Position numbers and translations under genes: made by a program. This document shows, piece by piece, positions 43,691 to 54,472 of a stretch of 64,000 nt of DNA. The notes below the pieces were generated by a model. That model made no database searches and was not told the DNA's origin. It saw only the letters and a program-made list of their open reading frames with translations. The stretch's first letter is position 1. The number at the start of each line of letters is the position of its first letter. Source of the stretch: Lunularia cruciata (taxonomy: Eukaryota > Streptophyta > Marchantiopsida > Lunulariales > Lunulariaceae); contig OX419761.1 in NCBI GenBank assembly GCA_948567375.1, forward strand, positions 9,116,501 to 9,180,500, written 5' to 3'.

Positions 43691-46450
43691 TGTGACAACA
43701 CAATGTTGTACTTTGAAGTATATAAATAAGAAATAGTTTATTCACATAGAGATACAATTCAAAAATAAATAGATTTGAAGAGAAATGTAATTATTGTAGT
43801 TAATATTATTTTCATTTAACCTCTTGGGTAGGAACAACTCGTAGAAGAGGGAACTATCACCAATTGCATTGCACTATGGCAAAACAATTATAAAAATCCA
43901 AACTAACTTTCAAATTAGCTAAATGCCAACTATTTCTTGAAGCTGACCATCTAGTCACTTCAAAGAGGCTCTTCAACTACTAAGTATACAACTCTAAAGA
44001 ATGTGTTCTACCCTTCACAAGAGGCACAACTACAATGGTAAATCTTTGCTTTTCAATTTGTGGTACTTTCAACACTACAACTCAATTAAGGGCTCTCAAG
44101 GCATTGCTCCATTCCTTTAGTACTAACAATGATCCTAGACACTAGCCTCAAGTACTAGTGATCACACACAGTCAACTACTTTTGTTCCTAATATGATTTT
44201 TCTCACAACTACTCATTGAAGACTCACTACTAATACTCAAAATTCAACATAAGCAACAAAGAGCTCCTAGCTCTCTTACATGGACTAAATGAGTATTTAG
44301 AATGAAAAAAGCCTTAAATATCTTCTCTTCCTCCTAGCCAAAGAAATCTAAAGATTGTGGAAGTGCCCATATCTAATAAAATTGCACTACTTACATTTGA
44401 ATTGTACAATCAAGATTTTAATATCCTATCTTTCCTAATCTGCTAATTTGTACACTACTAAAACTTTAACACATTTTTGAGGAGTGTGTTTAAATTCCAT
44501 TTGAACAAACTCTAGTTTGTCCTCTTTGGACTCCTACTTCAAGGATTTCACAACTAAGAAGATATGTATAATGGACGAATCTTCATTCAATGGAAGACTT
44601 TTTGTACTACTCTATTGCAAAGAATTACCTTCACCTACAGATTTCCTAAGGAGACTTTCAGTTCTCTTCTTGTAGTCTATAATTGTGCTACAAGTTTCCT
44701 AAAGCTTCCTATCTATGTGCTCCCTTAGCTTCAATGATATTCTCTCTAACTTTGGATTTTTGTATACATGCTCATTGAGAGTTTGAGCATATAACTTGAG
44801 CTCATGGATCTTTTCCTTTGTAAATTTACCCTTTGTAGCTTCTTTGTGGAGCTCTAGCATCTGGCCCATAATCTTCTCTAATTCTTGAGTAATCCTAACC
44901 ACTCCTTCCTTTGAAAGTTTATGAGTTCCATAAATTTCACTGATATTGTCATCCATCATCTTTGCTCTGGATGTGGCTCTATTATCTTTTGCCTCTTGTA
45001 GTTCATTCTACAAGGCCTATATGTGGATAGCTACTTCCTTTTGATATTTAGCAATTTGCAGCTCTAGAGTGATAATGTTAAATATCTCATTGGCCAATTT
45101 TTTTTCATGAGTGTCTTCTCTTCTTCTCTTCTTTTATAGCTAACTTTTGTGTTCCTATTGCCTTTGCTTCCCTTTTATCTGAAGAGCTCTCAACTTTTCC
45201 TACATTCTTTGAACATCTTCTTCATAGGTCTTTTGCTCTGCCACCAATGAGGCACTTTGAATTCATGATTCTTTTGTACTAATGTGTTTACCTTCTTGTA
45301 CTCATATTTGTACATACTTCTTACCTGCTCCAAATCTTCTTTTCCCTTGACTATCTTTGCCTTTGCTACATACTTGCTTGAGTGTAGATGCTTCACTAAT
45401 AAGTATAGTCCATTTTATTGGATCATTCTTCATGTATTGAGGGAGAATCATCTATAAGAACATAAGATCTAACCCTACTAATTCACTAGGAAGTCTGCCC
45501 CATACACCACAAGTAGTTCAAAAATTGCTTTGGTGAAGAAACTTGGTTCTTCTTCTTCTTCTTCCATCAAATTTTATTTGGTCCCTTGTAATGTAAGTTT
45601 GTCTTCTACTATGTTTTCTTTATTGTATTCTTTTTTTCTTCATCTTCATCTTCATCTTCAACTTCCTCCTCATCCTCATGCATAGAAATCTTGAGCATTG
45701 GGAGATTTCTTCTTGCTCCCTTTGGTGCCTTCTCTTGAGGTTCACTTGTAGAAGGTTGCTTCTTCTTCTTTGGGGTGATGATCAACATTGCTTCTCTTAA
45801 CTTTGAGCCTGGCATTTCTTCTTGATGATTCTTGATCATGGTCCCTTAGGTTGAGCCAATAAATACTTCTTCATCATGAAATGTGTGCCAAATTGCTACC
45901 TCTTATCTTCACTCAACAAGTTCAACTCCATATAGAAGTGAATTGTAAATGGAACAACATAGGTAGCTCCTTAGTCTTCCTCAAGTTCCTTGATCATGGA
46001 GCATTCATGGTAACAAAACATATCTGCACAATTGATAAAATTTCCTCTAAATACTTGCTCAAAGAATATTGCCTAGCCAATCATCAAATAGGTGGTTTAT
46101 TTTAGACAAAACAACCTCATAATAGAATGAACATGGTATCTACAAGTAGAATCCTTGTAAGTATGAAACTTCTAGCTATTTCCCTTTTCACTCTTCTTTG
46201 CAAAGGAATTCTTGATGGCTATAGGAAACTTGGTTCCCATCTTCCCAAATTTAATATCCATTCTCATAGTTCCTAGAGAACCTAAATCTCTTTTTAGCAC
46301 CATTCTTTAGTACTCATCTATCCAACTATAAGGATTGCCACAAGATCTCTAATTTTTCACTCATCTCTTATCCATATTTTTTGAATGATTGTGGGTGAAC
46401 CTACTTCCTAGTGTTGAAGCAAAAACATCAATGCTTGCCTTGGACTAGAT
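43691..46450 (-). repeat. Element 2-superfamily LTR, minus strand, probably solo
   Basis: Its minus-strand end is gttgtcaca (43691-43699). About 350-420 bases inside, the R/U5 block reads ggagcaatgccttga..gttgtagtgttg, matching both element 2 LTRs. The U3 ORF (44699-46400) follows. No tRNA-Asp primer site lies beyond 43691 and no integrase beyond 46450, so I read it as a solo LTR of a related but distinct family. Confidence 0.65.
44699..46400 (-). pseudogene. U3-encoded ORF, copy 4
   Basis: Minus-strand pieces in the right order: CGNPYSWIDEY and RMVLKRDLG (cf. RGNPACWTESDWRLVLGREAG); TTYLMI.AIFFEQVFRGNFIN; YVVPFTIHFYMELNLL (cf. PFAAHLYLGLNLL); a basic linker KKKKQPSTSEPQE and an acidic run EDEEEVEDEDEDEEKK (45609-45839); then coiled-coil and IHELKLYAQT..LREHIDRKL (44699-44959; cf. 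LHKLKLLVQET..RERVGRKM). Nucleotide similarity to copies 1 and 2 is faint, yet the protein pattern and acidic linker are kept. Several stops; not functional as it stands. Confidence 0.7.
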
Positions 46451-47879
46451 CATTCCAAACTCTCAATGCAAATTTGTCAATTCTTGGATATTGAAGGATT
46501 TCTTCAAAATCCTTCCTCATTGTCTTATTTATTTGGCCATATTGCTATCAAAGGTGCTTTGGCTATGAAGAGATTGACAACTACAATGAGAAAGACAACT
46601 CAAACACTCTTTGGAAAACTTATTACAAAAGATACTAGCAAAAGTGAAACAAATCAATTAGCAATTGATTATATACTCAAGCTTCTCATATAATAGTTAT
46701 TAATGGGTAAGCCATCACTCTCCACACATACAAACCCTCCAAAATATGTCATTAGTTCAGGGTGGTAGGTCGTTATCCTTCTGATGGTGCCATTCAAATC
46801 ATCATATGGTCATTGATTCTGACATTCTTTGTATCCAAAGATTCTTTATACTTGTGTTCTTTATACCAATCCCTTCATGGGTTTGACTTCTTTGTGCTTA
46901 AACAAGTACATAGATGAACTACAAAGAATACTCATAAAGAGTTTTCTTACTCTAAAAATGCAATTTACTTGCTGTTCTTTCTTACAAGAAGTAAATTGCA
47001 ACTTTTTCAAAAAGGTGTGCATCACATGTTCATGTATGCATGAACAAACAATGTGACTTGATACATAAGAGTGATAAAAGTTAGATGATCCTTTGTATAA
47101 AAGGATCTCTTAGTAGTAATGAGAACAACCTTCAAGGCCTGTAAAAGGAAAATAGTAAAGCCACTATATGTATACAAGCATTTCAGTTCAAGAAAGGTGA
47201 AAGTTGCTAAGTAAAAAAATAAACAAATAAATAAGTCTATTTCAATTTCATCAAATAATGGAAAAGGGAACAAGACATCAATATTCAATATAAGTTAGGG
47301 ATCCTTGTTGTTATCATGATCTTTACTATGTGAGTGTCTTGATTTGATGTGCCCCATATTCTTAGAAGCGCTCAATCTGAATGGTAGCATGGTTGATCTT
47401 AAACTTCAAATTACAATAGTATATCACCCTTTGCAAAAGTCTTTCTACATTGACAAATATGATGCTTGTGATGAAAATATAATATATTGAGGACAAGTTT
47501 ATACACTATGTCTAATATCCTTATAGATTGTACAACATCTAAGTCTTCCTTGTGAACTTGATGCCTCCACTAACTCGTATTGTGAGGTCTCTCTTTGCAT
47601 AGAGGACCCAACTTTTTGCAACACTCTATTGCATTTGTTGGCAATTCTCTCAAGGGCCTTGAGTATATCTATGAGTTTTCATTGGTGGTGGATTCTCTAT
47701 AGTGAGTGTTCTAAAAGTAATTTTTAAGAGCTAACTAAGTATTTTCTCTTGTTGATGAGGTGGTAGCATATGATAATTCTGATGAACAATACTGAAAGAA
47801 GGTCTAGGCTTGCATAGTGGGCTAAAAAATACCAATTGGTCTTGGTGTGATAGTCTCAAAAAAAGGTTTGACGTTCATC
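46451..47879. other. AT-rich spacer, nothing recognised
   Basis: Open stretches on either strand (46466-46693, 46829-47056 plus; 47022-47288 minus) are Phe/Leu/Ile-rich and show no family signature. Confidence 0.5.
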
Positions 47880-48870
47880 AAATGCCATATAGGATGAAAA
47901 TCACCCATTGAAAGCAAGTCCTTACCATTCAGCATTTTGCAATATGATGCTTACAACGCAATCCCATTATCTTCATGAAGACATTGGAAAAACCTTGCAA
48001 TTCTTCACTTCCTTCCTTTTATGCCATCAACAACTATTTGTGAACTTTCTTCAAAGCATAGAATAATAATTTTTGGATCACATTGTGATAAAATGCTTGG
48101 TTGTGATCATACAAAACACAAATATGCTCCATGCCTTGTTGTGCTTTGATTTCTTTGAGTCTATTTTCAAAGTCATGAGATTCAAACTTGAACATCTCAT
48201 AGATCTTTGGTGAAGACCTTCAAATATTGTTTCACTATTGAGTATTGATCCTTGATCAAGAGGATATAACATTGCTAAAATGAATATGCTTATTTTTCCA
48301 TGCTACTATAAAGCATTCTTTGTATACAATCCATGTTCTACTTAGATAGTTGATCATTGTTGGATCATTGTTTCATATAGAGCACTCCATAGGCTAGTAA
48401 ATATTTTAAAAGTCTTTGATTGCACAATGTTTGTCCATTCAACAATAAATATATTCCAGTAATCTTTTGTACCAAAGTACTTCTTACAATTTTCTGAAAT
48501 TTTCTAAAAGAAATTTTCTAACTTTCTAAAACATTCTTTTGAATGTGCCAAATGCAAAAAGAATGTGCTTAAGTAAGGAATGTGGACAGGAGAGCATTCA
48601 TCAAAGCAAGCTCAAAATCTATCCCAATTGTAAGTGGTTTGATAGGATTGATTAAGGTTGCAATGTGATCTTAAGCACTTTGGTAATATGGTTGTGTTTC
48701 TTCTCATAGAAAGGAAATTACATTATAAATGCTATATTGAAATTTATGATTTCAATAGCATGAAGTGATTTTTTTATACATAAAATCCATCACCAAGAGT
48801 ATGCATATGCTTGAGCCAAATGAATAACATCTGGATAATCAAAGAACAAATAAGTAACCTTATTTGCATC
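47880..48870 (-). pseudogene. MULE (Mutator/FAR1-like) transposase relic
   Basis: Minus-strand reading across stops gives, in order: VTYLFFDYPDVIHLAQAY (about 48850-48800), IINFNIAFIM and PFYEKK.NHITK (48740-48690), TIGIDFELALMNALLSTF (about 48630-48580), then further down HEDNGIACKHHI (SWIM-like C-x-H, about 47970-47940) and DFHPIW (about 47890). This is the order of the MULE catalytic core (LFF.HP, F..AF...E, D.E.AL..A) and its SWIM finger. Heavily broken. No terminal inverted repeats were located. Confidence 0.6.
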
Positions 48871-51350
48871 ATTGCACACATAGTCTCTCCAGTAGTTGTT
48901 GTCTCAAAGAGTATATGAAAGAAAAAGAATTGGTGGTTTATTGGCCAGTTCTATTTTTCAAAGCCGTGTTTGCTTATTGTGGATTGTTCTTGCTATCATA
49001 TGAGTGTAAAGAGCAAATTGTAGCAAAATATATACTTGGAGCAATACCAACAACTAACATTTCGGATGTTTATTACACATTGCTTTGGTTGAAGATAACA
49101 AAAAACAAGATGATCATTATTACTTCATGAAGAATCATGATTGTGCTCTCCATTGCAGACCTTAAGATGCTAACATCCATCAGAGTTCCACAAGCGTTCA
49201 TAGAGTACGAATGGGCAGTCAATCAAGCGGGAGTCCTAAGTTTTATGGCTTTGTACAACAGTGGTTGGAGTTTTGAAGCATTATATATGCATCCTTGGTC
49301 AGATTTGTAGGGTCCCTTGATTAATGTCTAAGTAGCATATGATAATAGCATATCCTTGAGGATGCACAATGCATTAATACTTTGTAGCATTTCATAAAGG
49401 GAGTTATAGGAGGTAGCATGATTGAAGTGAAGAAATTGGGTCATGTGAATTCCTATGACACATAGTCATAAGTATCTTAGTCTATCAAATCAACAAGATA
49501 AAACACCTATTCTTTTCATTTCATCCTTTAAGAACTACTTTTCACATCATCAATTCTTTCCATGAGTTTTAAGAACATATTTATTTATAAAGGGACTAGG
49601 AGAGACTTACTTTCCCACTTCTCTTAGCACTGCAGGTGCATATCTGGTCAAGGCATCCAACTTTCCTATGGATATTGGTTTTGCACCTTTTGATGAACAC
49701 CTGCACAACACCAACAGACATGAGTTTCAATTTATAGTATGCTTGCGATCTTGTTTGTAATGATTGTTACAATCTAGTCTCTAGTGCTGAAACTTGTGAC
49801 TAAAGCTCATTCATATTGTCTCACAAATTGTAGTCCTGGTCATGCATCCCCATGATCAAATCACATAACATCCGGATCAAAAGTTATTGGCACCGTTTGC
49901 TCCTTAAGATCTGCCATCACTCACAAGTCTATTCTCCTTGAACATGCACATCGCAACATCTTATTTGGTCCCAATTTGATCCCAATTTAATCCCAGGAGT
50001 TTAGTTTTTGTCACATGGATTTCTAGCGAGTTTTTCTTAAACTCGCTTCTACTTTGCAGACAATGTTTGTGTATCAATAAAATTTATGGTGGCAATGTTT
50101 TCTTTCTATTGATTTGTACAGATCAACCTTGTCAACTTTTTCTTGGCATGATTCTTGTAAAGCAAGAGCTCATCTGATTTGTGCTTGCTCTTAGTGAAGT
50201 AACGGGAAACAGTCAAGGAGATATAGACGAGTAAGCAATCACGCTACCAGAATTTCTGGCATGCTGACAACCTTTTATTTGGGAATCAAGCCGAGAAATT
50301 GTTCTGTCTACGTGGTAATTTCAACTCAAAAGGTAAGGAGTGTATGCGTCATGTTGAATAATTTGGCAAACGCTCGGATTGACGAGGTAAGAGAACTCAA
50401 GTTCGGACCTTGATATTAGAAGATGAAATTTAGAGTTAGCGGTGCTAGACATATTCCCAAAAAAATTGGCACGAGATGAAAAGGATGTTCATCATCCATT
50501 GAGTATTCTAGTAAGCTACCTTACCCAAAACAAAAGACAAAACAAATTTTCCCAGAATTGTGCCACCACTCAAACAATGCAGTAAAACAACAGAAAGTAC
50601 TAAAATTGCAGGGGCTACAGAGAGAGCTAGTTTCATGCATGTAGGGGTGTGAGCGTGGAAATTGTACTCCTCCGGGAAGAGGGACCACCAATCTTGCAGC
50701 GTACTGCACTTTTAGCCTTAATGAGAGTTTCAATGAGAATGCTCAACTGCATGAGATCTGAAATAAACTAAGAGATGGAGTAACAAGGGCAAACATATCT
50801 CGTAGGATGGTGAAAGATGAAATTCTGAACAAGGCCATGGAAGCGCAGTGCGCTGTTGTGACCCAACAACTTCAAGAAAATATGAGTGTTTCCGCTGAGC
50901 AGGTCCCCGCATTCAAAGCCCTCCAGAAATCGTCTCGAAATTCCACAACCAATTTGTTCTAATACTGCTTGGATACAAAGTTCTGTAAAGTAAACTCTGC
51001 AAAATGAAGATAGATCATATAAATTATTCACCACCCTTGAGACCGATGCACTCAATGAGTCCTTAAATCCGTATCTACCTGAGTATCCATCTTTCCCAAG
51101 GAAGACCGTGCCTCTCTACCATAGACAGTCGAACCGGACTTTTTCTTGTTCTTGTCCTCTTTGTCAGCTTGTACTCACATGATCGACTGCGGTACTCACA
51201 CGAAATCCATTTAATGCTGGGACTACTCAAAGTCATTGTGACTTCGCACAGTCTACTAGGGCATGTCGATTTAATAAAAGGAGGGTGGCGATTTAAAAAA
51301 CCCTCTCTAAAAAAACACACATAGAAAAAGCAGTCGTCCCTAAAGAAAGA
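48871..51350. other. Spacer, upstream side of the gene island
   Basis: No repeat family or gene is recognised. Base composition rises in GC from about 50200. An unrecognised minus-strand open stretch, 50768-51055 (95 codons), has a balanced composition and might be an exon of an unseen gene or chance. Confidence 0.45.
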
Positions 51351-51352
51351 AT

Positions 51353-51360
51353 ATATAAAA
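51353..51360 (+). promoter_or_regulatory. Possible TATA box of the dioxygenase gene
   Basis: TATATAAA about 520 bases before the ATG at 51880. Position would give a long 5' leader; weak support. Confidence 0.25.
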
Positions 51361-51664
51361 TTCTCTTTTTTATTTATATTGTAAGTGCGATGATTTACTT
51401 CACGGGCGAGGTTCTGGGGATAACTCGCTCAAGAGATAGCAGCAAATGTGTCACTAGCTCCACTTGCAGCTAATAATACGACAGCCATCAAGACCCAGAT
51501 CTCCTCGGTTTTGTAGTCGAGTAGAGAAACACTGTCCAAAACTCCTATCTACTCCAATTCTTCTCAATTTATCACATTTCCCTTTCCCTGGTCCTCATCA
51601 ATGCATTTCTTTCAAGTCTCTCAGGTATCTCCTCCACTGCATCTGAGTGAAGCTACGTAAAAGC

Positions 51665-51760
51665 AGACATATATGGAACTCAAACTTTTAGGAGATCCAC
51701 ACAACTCATATGAGACATATATGGAACTGAAACTTTCAGGAGGTGCCCACAACTCAAATT
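51665..51760 (+). repeat. 48-bp tandem duplication in the dioxygenase upstream region
   Basis: 51665-51712 and 51713-51760 both start agacatatatggaact and differ at a few positions. It ends 119 bases before the start codon, in the leader or proximal promoter. Confidence 0.9.
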
Positions 51761-51879
51761 CTTACTGGTAAGACCAGTTCCTCTATGATACCCCTCAAGT
51801 CGCATAGCAGATTGAATATCTTCCTTCGGACAACGGAAGGAGTTCAGTTTCTCACTACCTGGAAGTCGAATTGCAATCT

Positions 51880-53429
51880 ATGGCTTCAACAAACCACCCT
51901 GCACAAGATGCAGCAGCAAGAAAACTCGATCCAACTCCAAATGTGGGCGACCTTGCGAAACAGCTCTCTGGCTCGGACACTTGCCCAGATCCATTCATAT
52001 GGGATGAGCATCTACAGCCTGGGAAAGAGAATATCAGAAAGTCACTTGATGGATCTGCCATACCCATAATTGACATGTCGACAATAGACATTGGGGAAGT
52101 CGAGGTAGTAGCCAAACACATGGGAGAAGCAAGCGAGAGATGGGGCTTCTTTCAGGTCATAAATCATGGTGTTCCCCAGAATGTGATTGATGAGGCTCAC
52201 AAACATTATCTGCTTCTTTTTGCAGAACCTGCTGAAGCGAAAGAGAGGGCAAGCTTAGGCCCTTACTTTGGTTATGACGGCAGACACCCGCATTTGGGAA
52301 AAGCTGGCGTTCCTTGGGCTGAGGTCGTTACGTCCTATCACAATCCCCAGCCGCAGATTGAAAAGGTTGAAAAGGCAGTGTGGCCACAGGGAAACAGGGA
52401 ATTCAGGTTCGTCAGGATGCCTTTAAAGGCATGCTTGTAGTTACTGAAGCTATTAGCTGCTGATAAATGCAGATTGTCTCCAAATTTTCTCTCGTTTTGG
52501 TATTTACTAAATAATCAGAGGGGTGATCAGAGGCACTTTGTCAATCGCAACATGAATTGATGTGTGTCTGTGCATCTGATGACAACATGTGGTCTTTGCA
52601 GAAAGGCGGTCCTTGAGTATAGTAGAGCAGTAGAGCGAGTAGCCCAACGTATCTTACAAATTCTGCCTCACAGTGTGGGCATCGACAAAGAGTTTTTCGT
52701 TAAGAACTTCATTGATTCAACGAAGAGTCATTCTGCCATCCGAGCTGGGTATTATCCAGCTTGTCCTGATCCATCGAAAGCGCTCGGGGCAGGTCCTCAC
52801 ACCGACCCTTTCTGTTTAACAGTCCTAAATCAAGATAGTGTTGGAGGACTCCAGATCAAGAAAGACGGCGAGTGGTTTAACATCAAGCCTAGACGCGATG
52901 CTTTCGTGATCAACGTTGGCGATGTGCTCCAGGTAACATTCCTTCGCAATAAGCTCCGAGCTTCGATGTTGTTACTGACAACAGCTTCAGACCGGTTTTT
53001 TTATTATTGGTATTTACTGTAGATGACTATTCCAGCGCACTTCTCCTTCAATTCTACAATTATACATGAAGTAAAATCTCAACCACTTAGCATCCCTCCT
53101 AAGGTGTTGTATAAAATTGCATGTAGGCGTGGACCAACGGCCGCTTCAGAAGTGTAGAGCATCGTGTTGTTGTCAACAAGTCTGAACCTCGACTGTCCCT
53201 GGTGTTCTTCTATGCCCCGCCCCTCGACTGCGTAGTATCTGCTCCTGAAGCGCTCATTGACGCCACCCATCCTCGCCTGTACAAATCTTTCACTTGGCGC
53301 GAGTACTTTTACTCGGGGTATTTCTTCACTACCAGAATTTCGGAGTCAGCTCTGGAAAAGTTTGCCCGCATATCACACCAAGACAAGGAAGATACCATCC
53401 AGAATGGCTTGGGCAAACTGACTCTATAG
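51880..53429 (+). CDS. 2-oxoglutarate/Fe(II) dioxygenase, gibberellin oxidase-like
   Basis: Three exons, 51880-52406, 52602-52932 and 53127-53429, joined at GT..AG introns and in frame throughout: 386 codons plus TAG. Start is the ATG of MASTNHPAQ, the first in this frame after a non-ATG lead-in. The N-terminal DIOX_N domain (about residues 60-170) includes IPIIDMS and WGFFQVINHGVP. The jelly-roll core binds iron through H242 and D244 (GPHTDPF) and H298 (FRSVEHRV) and 2-oxoglutarate through R308-x-S310. Length, AGYYPACPDP, the GGLQI loop and the C-terminal FTWREY resemble GA 20-oxidases and related DOXC enzymes, which oxidise gibberellins or other small acids in the cytosol. The GA20ox LPWKET motif reads VPWAEV, so the substrate is open. 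Both intron positions fit the family. Looks functional. Confidence 0.88.
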
Positions 53430-54472
53430 GAAACCTATCTCAGTTTGGTTGTTAAAGTTTTACCCTGAAACAGTTCTTTGTGGCTTCGTAGTTCTAGTCA
53501 GTCTCAGAAGTGTCAATCAGTTCTCAGGAGTGAACTGGTAGTAACAGTAGCTTTGTATAAGCTTACGTAAAGGGGAATCTTGATCAGTATTATATCAGTA
53601 GATAGTGCTGTTTTACGAGTTTTACGAGTTTTACTTGAAATTGGGGGTTAACCTTGTAATTTCATCGTTTGGAGGTTACCAATGTAATGCACTTATAAAG
53701 GACTAATCCTTCAGTCCTCTATCGAATAATCTGAAATAGAGTTTATTGGTTAGTGATAGTTACAGAGCACCAATGAATAAGGTAATCATCTATTTCCGTT
53801 TTATGTTCATCGAGATCTAGATCTGCTTTCGTGAGTATGGCGAACTGGCACCGAACTTGACGGTGTCTCCCCAGCAAGATTTAGCCTCTGCTCTGCGTTT
53901 GGAGATCCACATGAATTTTTGGATCAAATGCGCCTTAACCTGTGCAAAAAGTTAACCAAAGAGATTCGCGGAGCAAGACCTTGAAAGGATCCCCTCAGTC
54001 TGACAATGATCAGGAGGCGAACACATGAAGAAATGCCAATCCGACAAGAGTCAAGTCATTCATTCAGAAAACGACTCACATACAACGACATCAGAAATCT
54101 GTCTGAAATCGAGCATATAACTCTAACTCAAATTTTCTCACAGTTCTAAATAGTGTTCCTTGTTCAAACCATGACTGATTCAACCAGTTCTGGTGCATAT
54201 GCTTGGCCCATTGCTGGACGTAGGGACTGTTTCAACCTCTTGTATTTCTTGCATGGGGCAGACCCGGTTCCTACGTCTGTTTCTTTGTTCCTCTCGTGAC
54301 TGGTTTAGCCGGTCATTTCCTGCCTGGTGCAAATGAGTGAGAACTGGGGTTGCCCAGTACTCGACCGGGTGACCGTTTCGACCGGATTACTCTCTCATGG
54401 AGCAGACCCGCTTCTTATCGATGTTATCTGGACCAAACTCTCTCTGCCTGGGAGTGACAGCAACAGAGAGCT
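53430..54472. other. Intergenic region between the two genes
   Basis: Holds the dioxygenase 3' end and the HAD gene promoter. 53570-53830 has LTR-like features (cttataaagg at about 53693, a tcttcagtcctctatcgaataa-type block) but no partner copy here. 54170-54420 has two loosely repeated blocks (gcagacccg.ttc and gaccggtt-like). Confidence 0.4.

Noticed and set aside
44699-46400. Host coiled-coil gene on the minus strand
   Set aside because: Motif order matches the U3 ORF of element 2, and LTR R/U5 and terminal signatures follow at 43691-44120.
48864-49130. Plus-strand 88-codon frame
   Set aside because: Antisense to and beyond the MULE relic, Leu/Tyr/Cys-rich, no signature.
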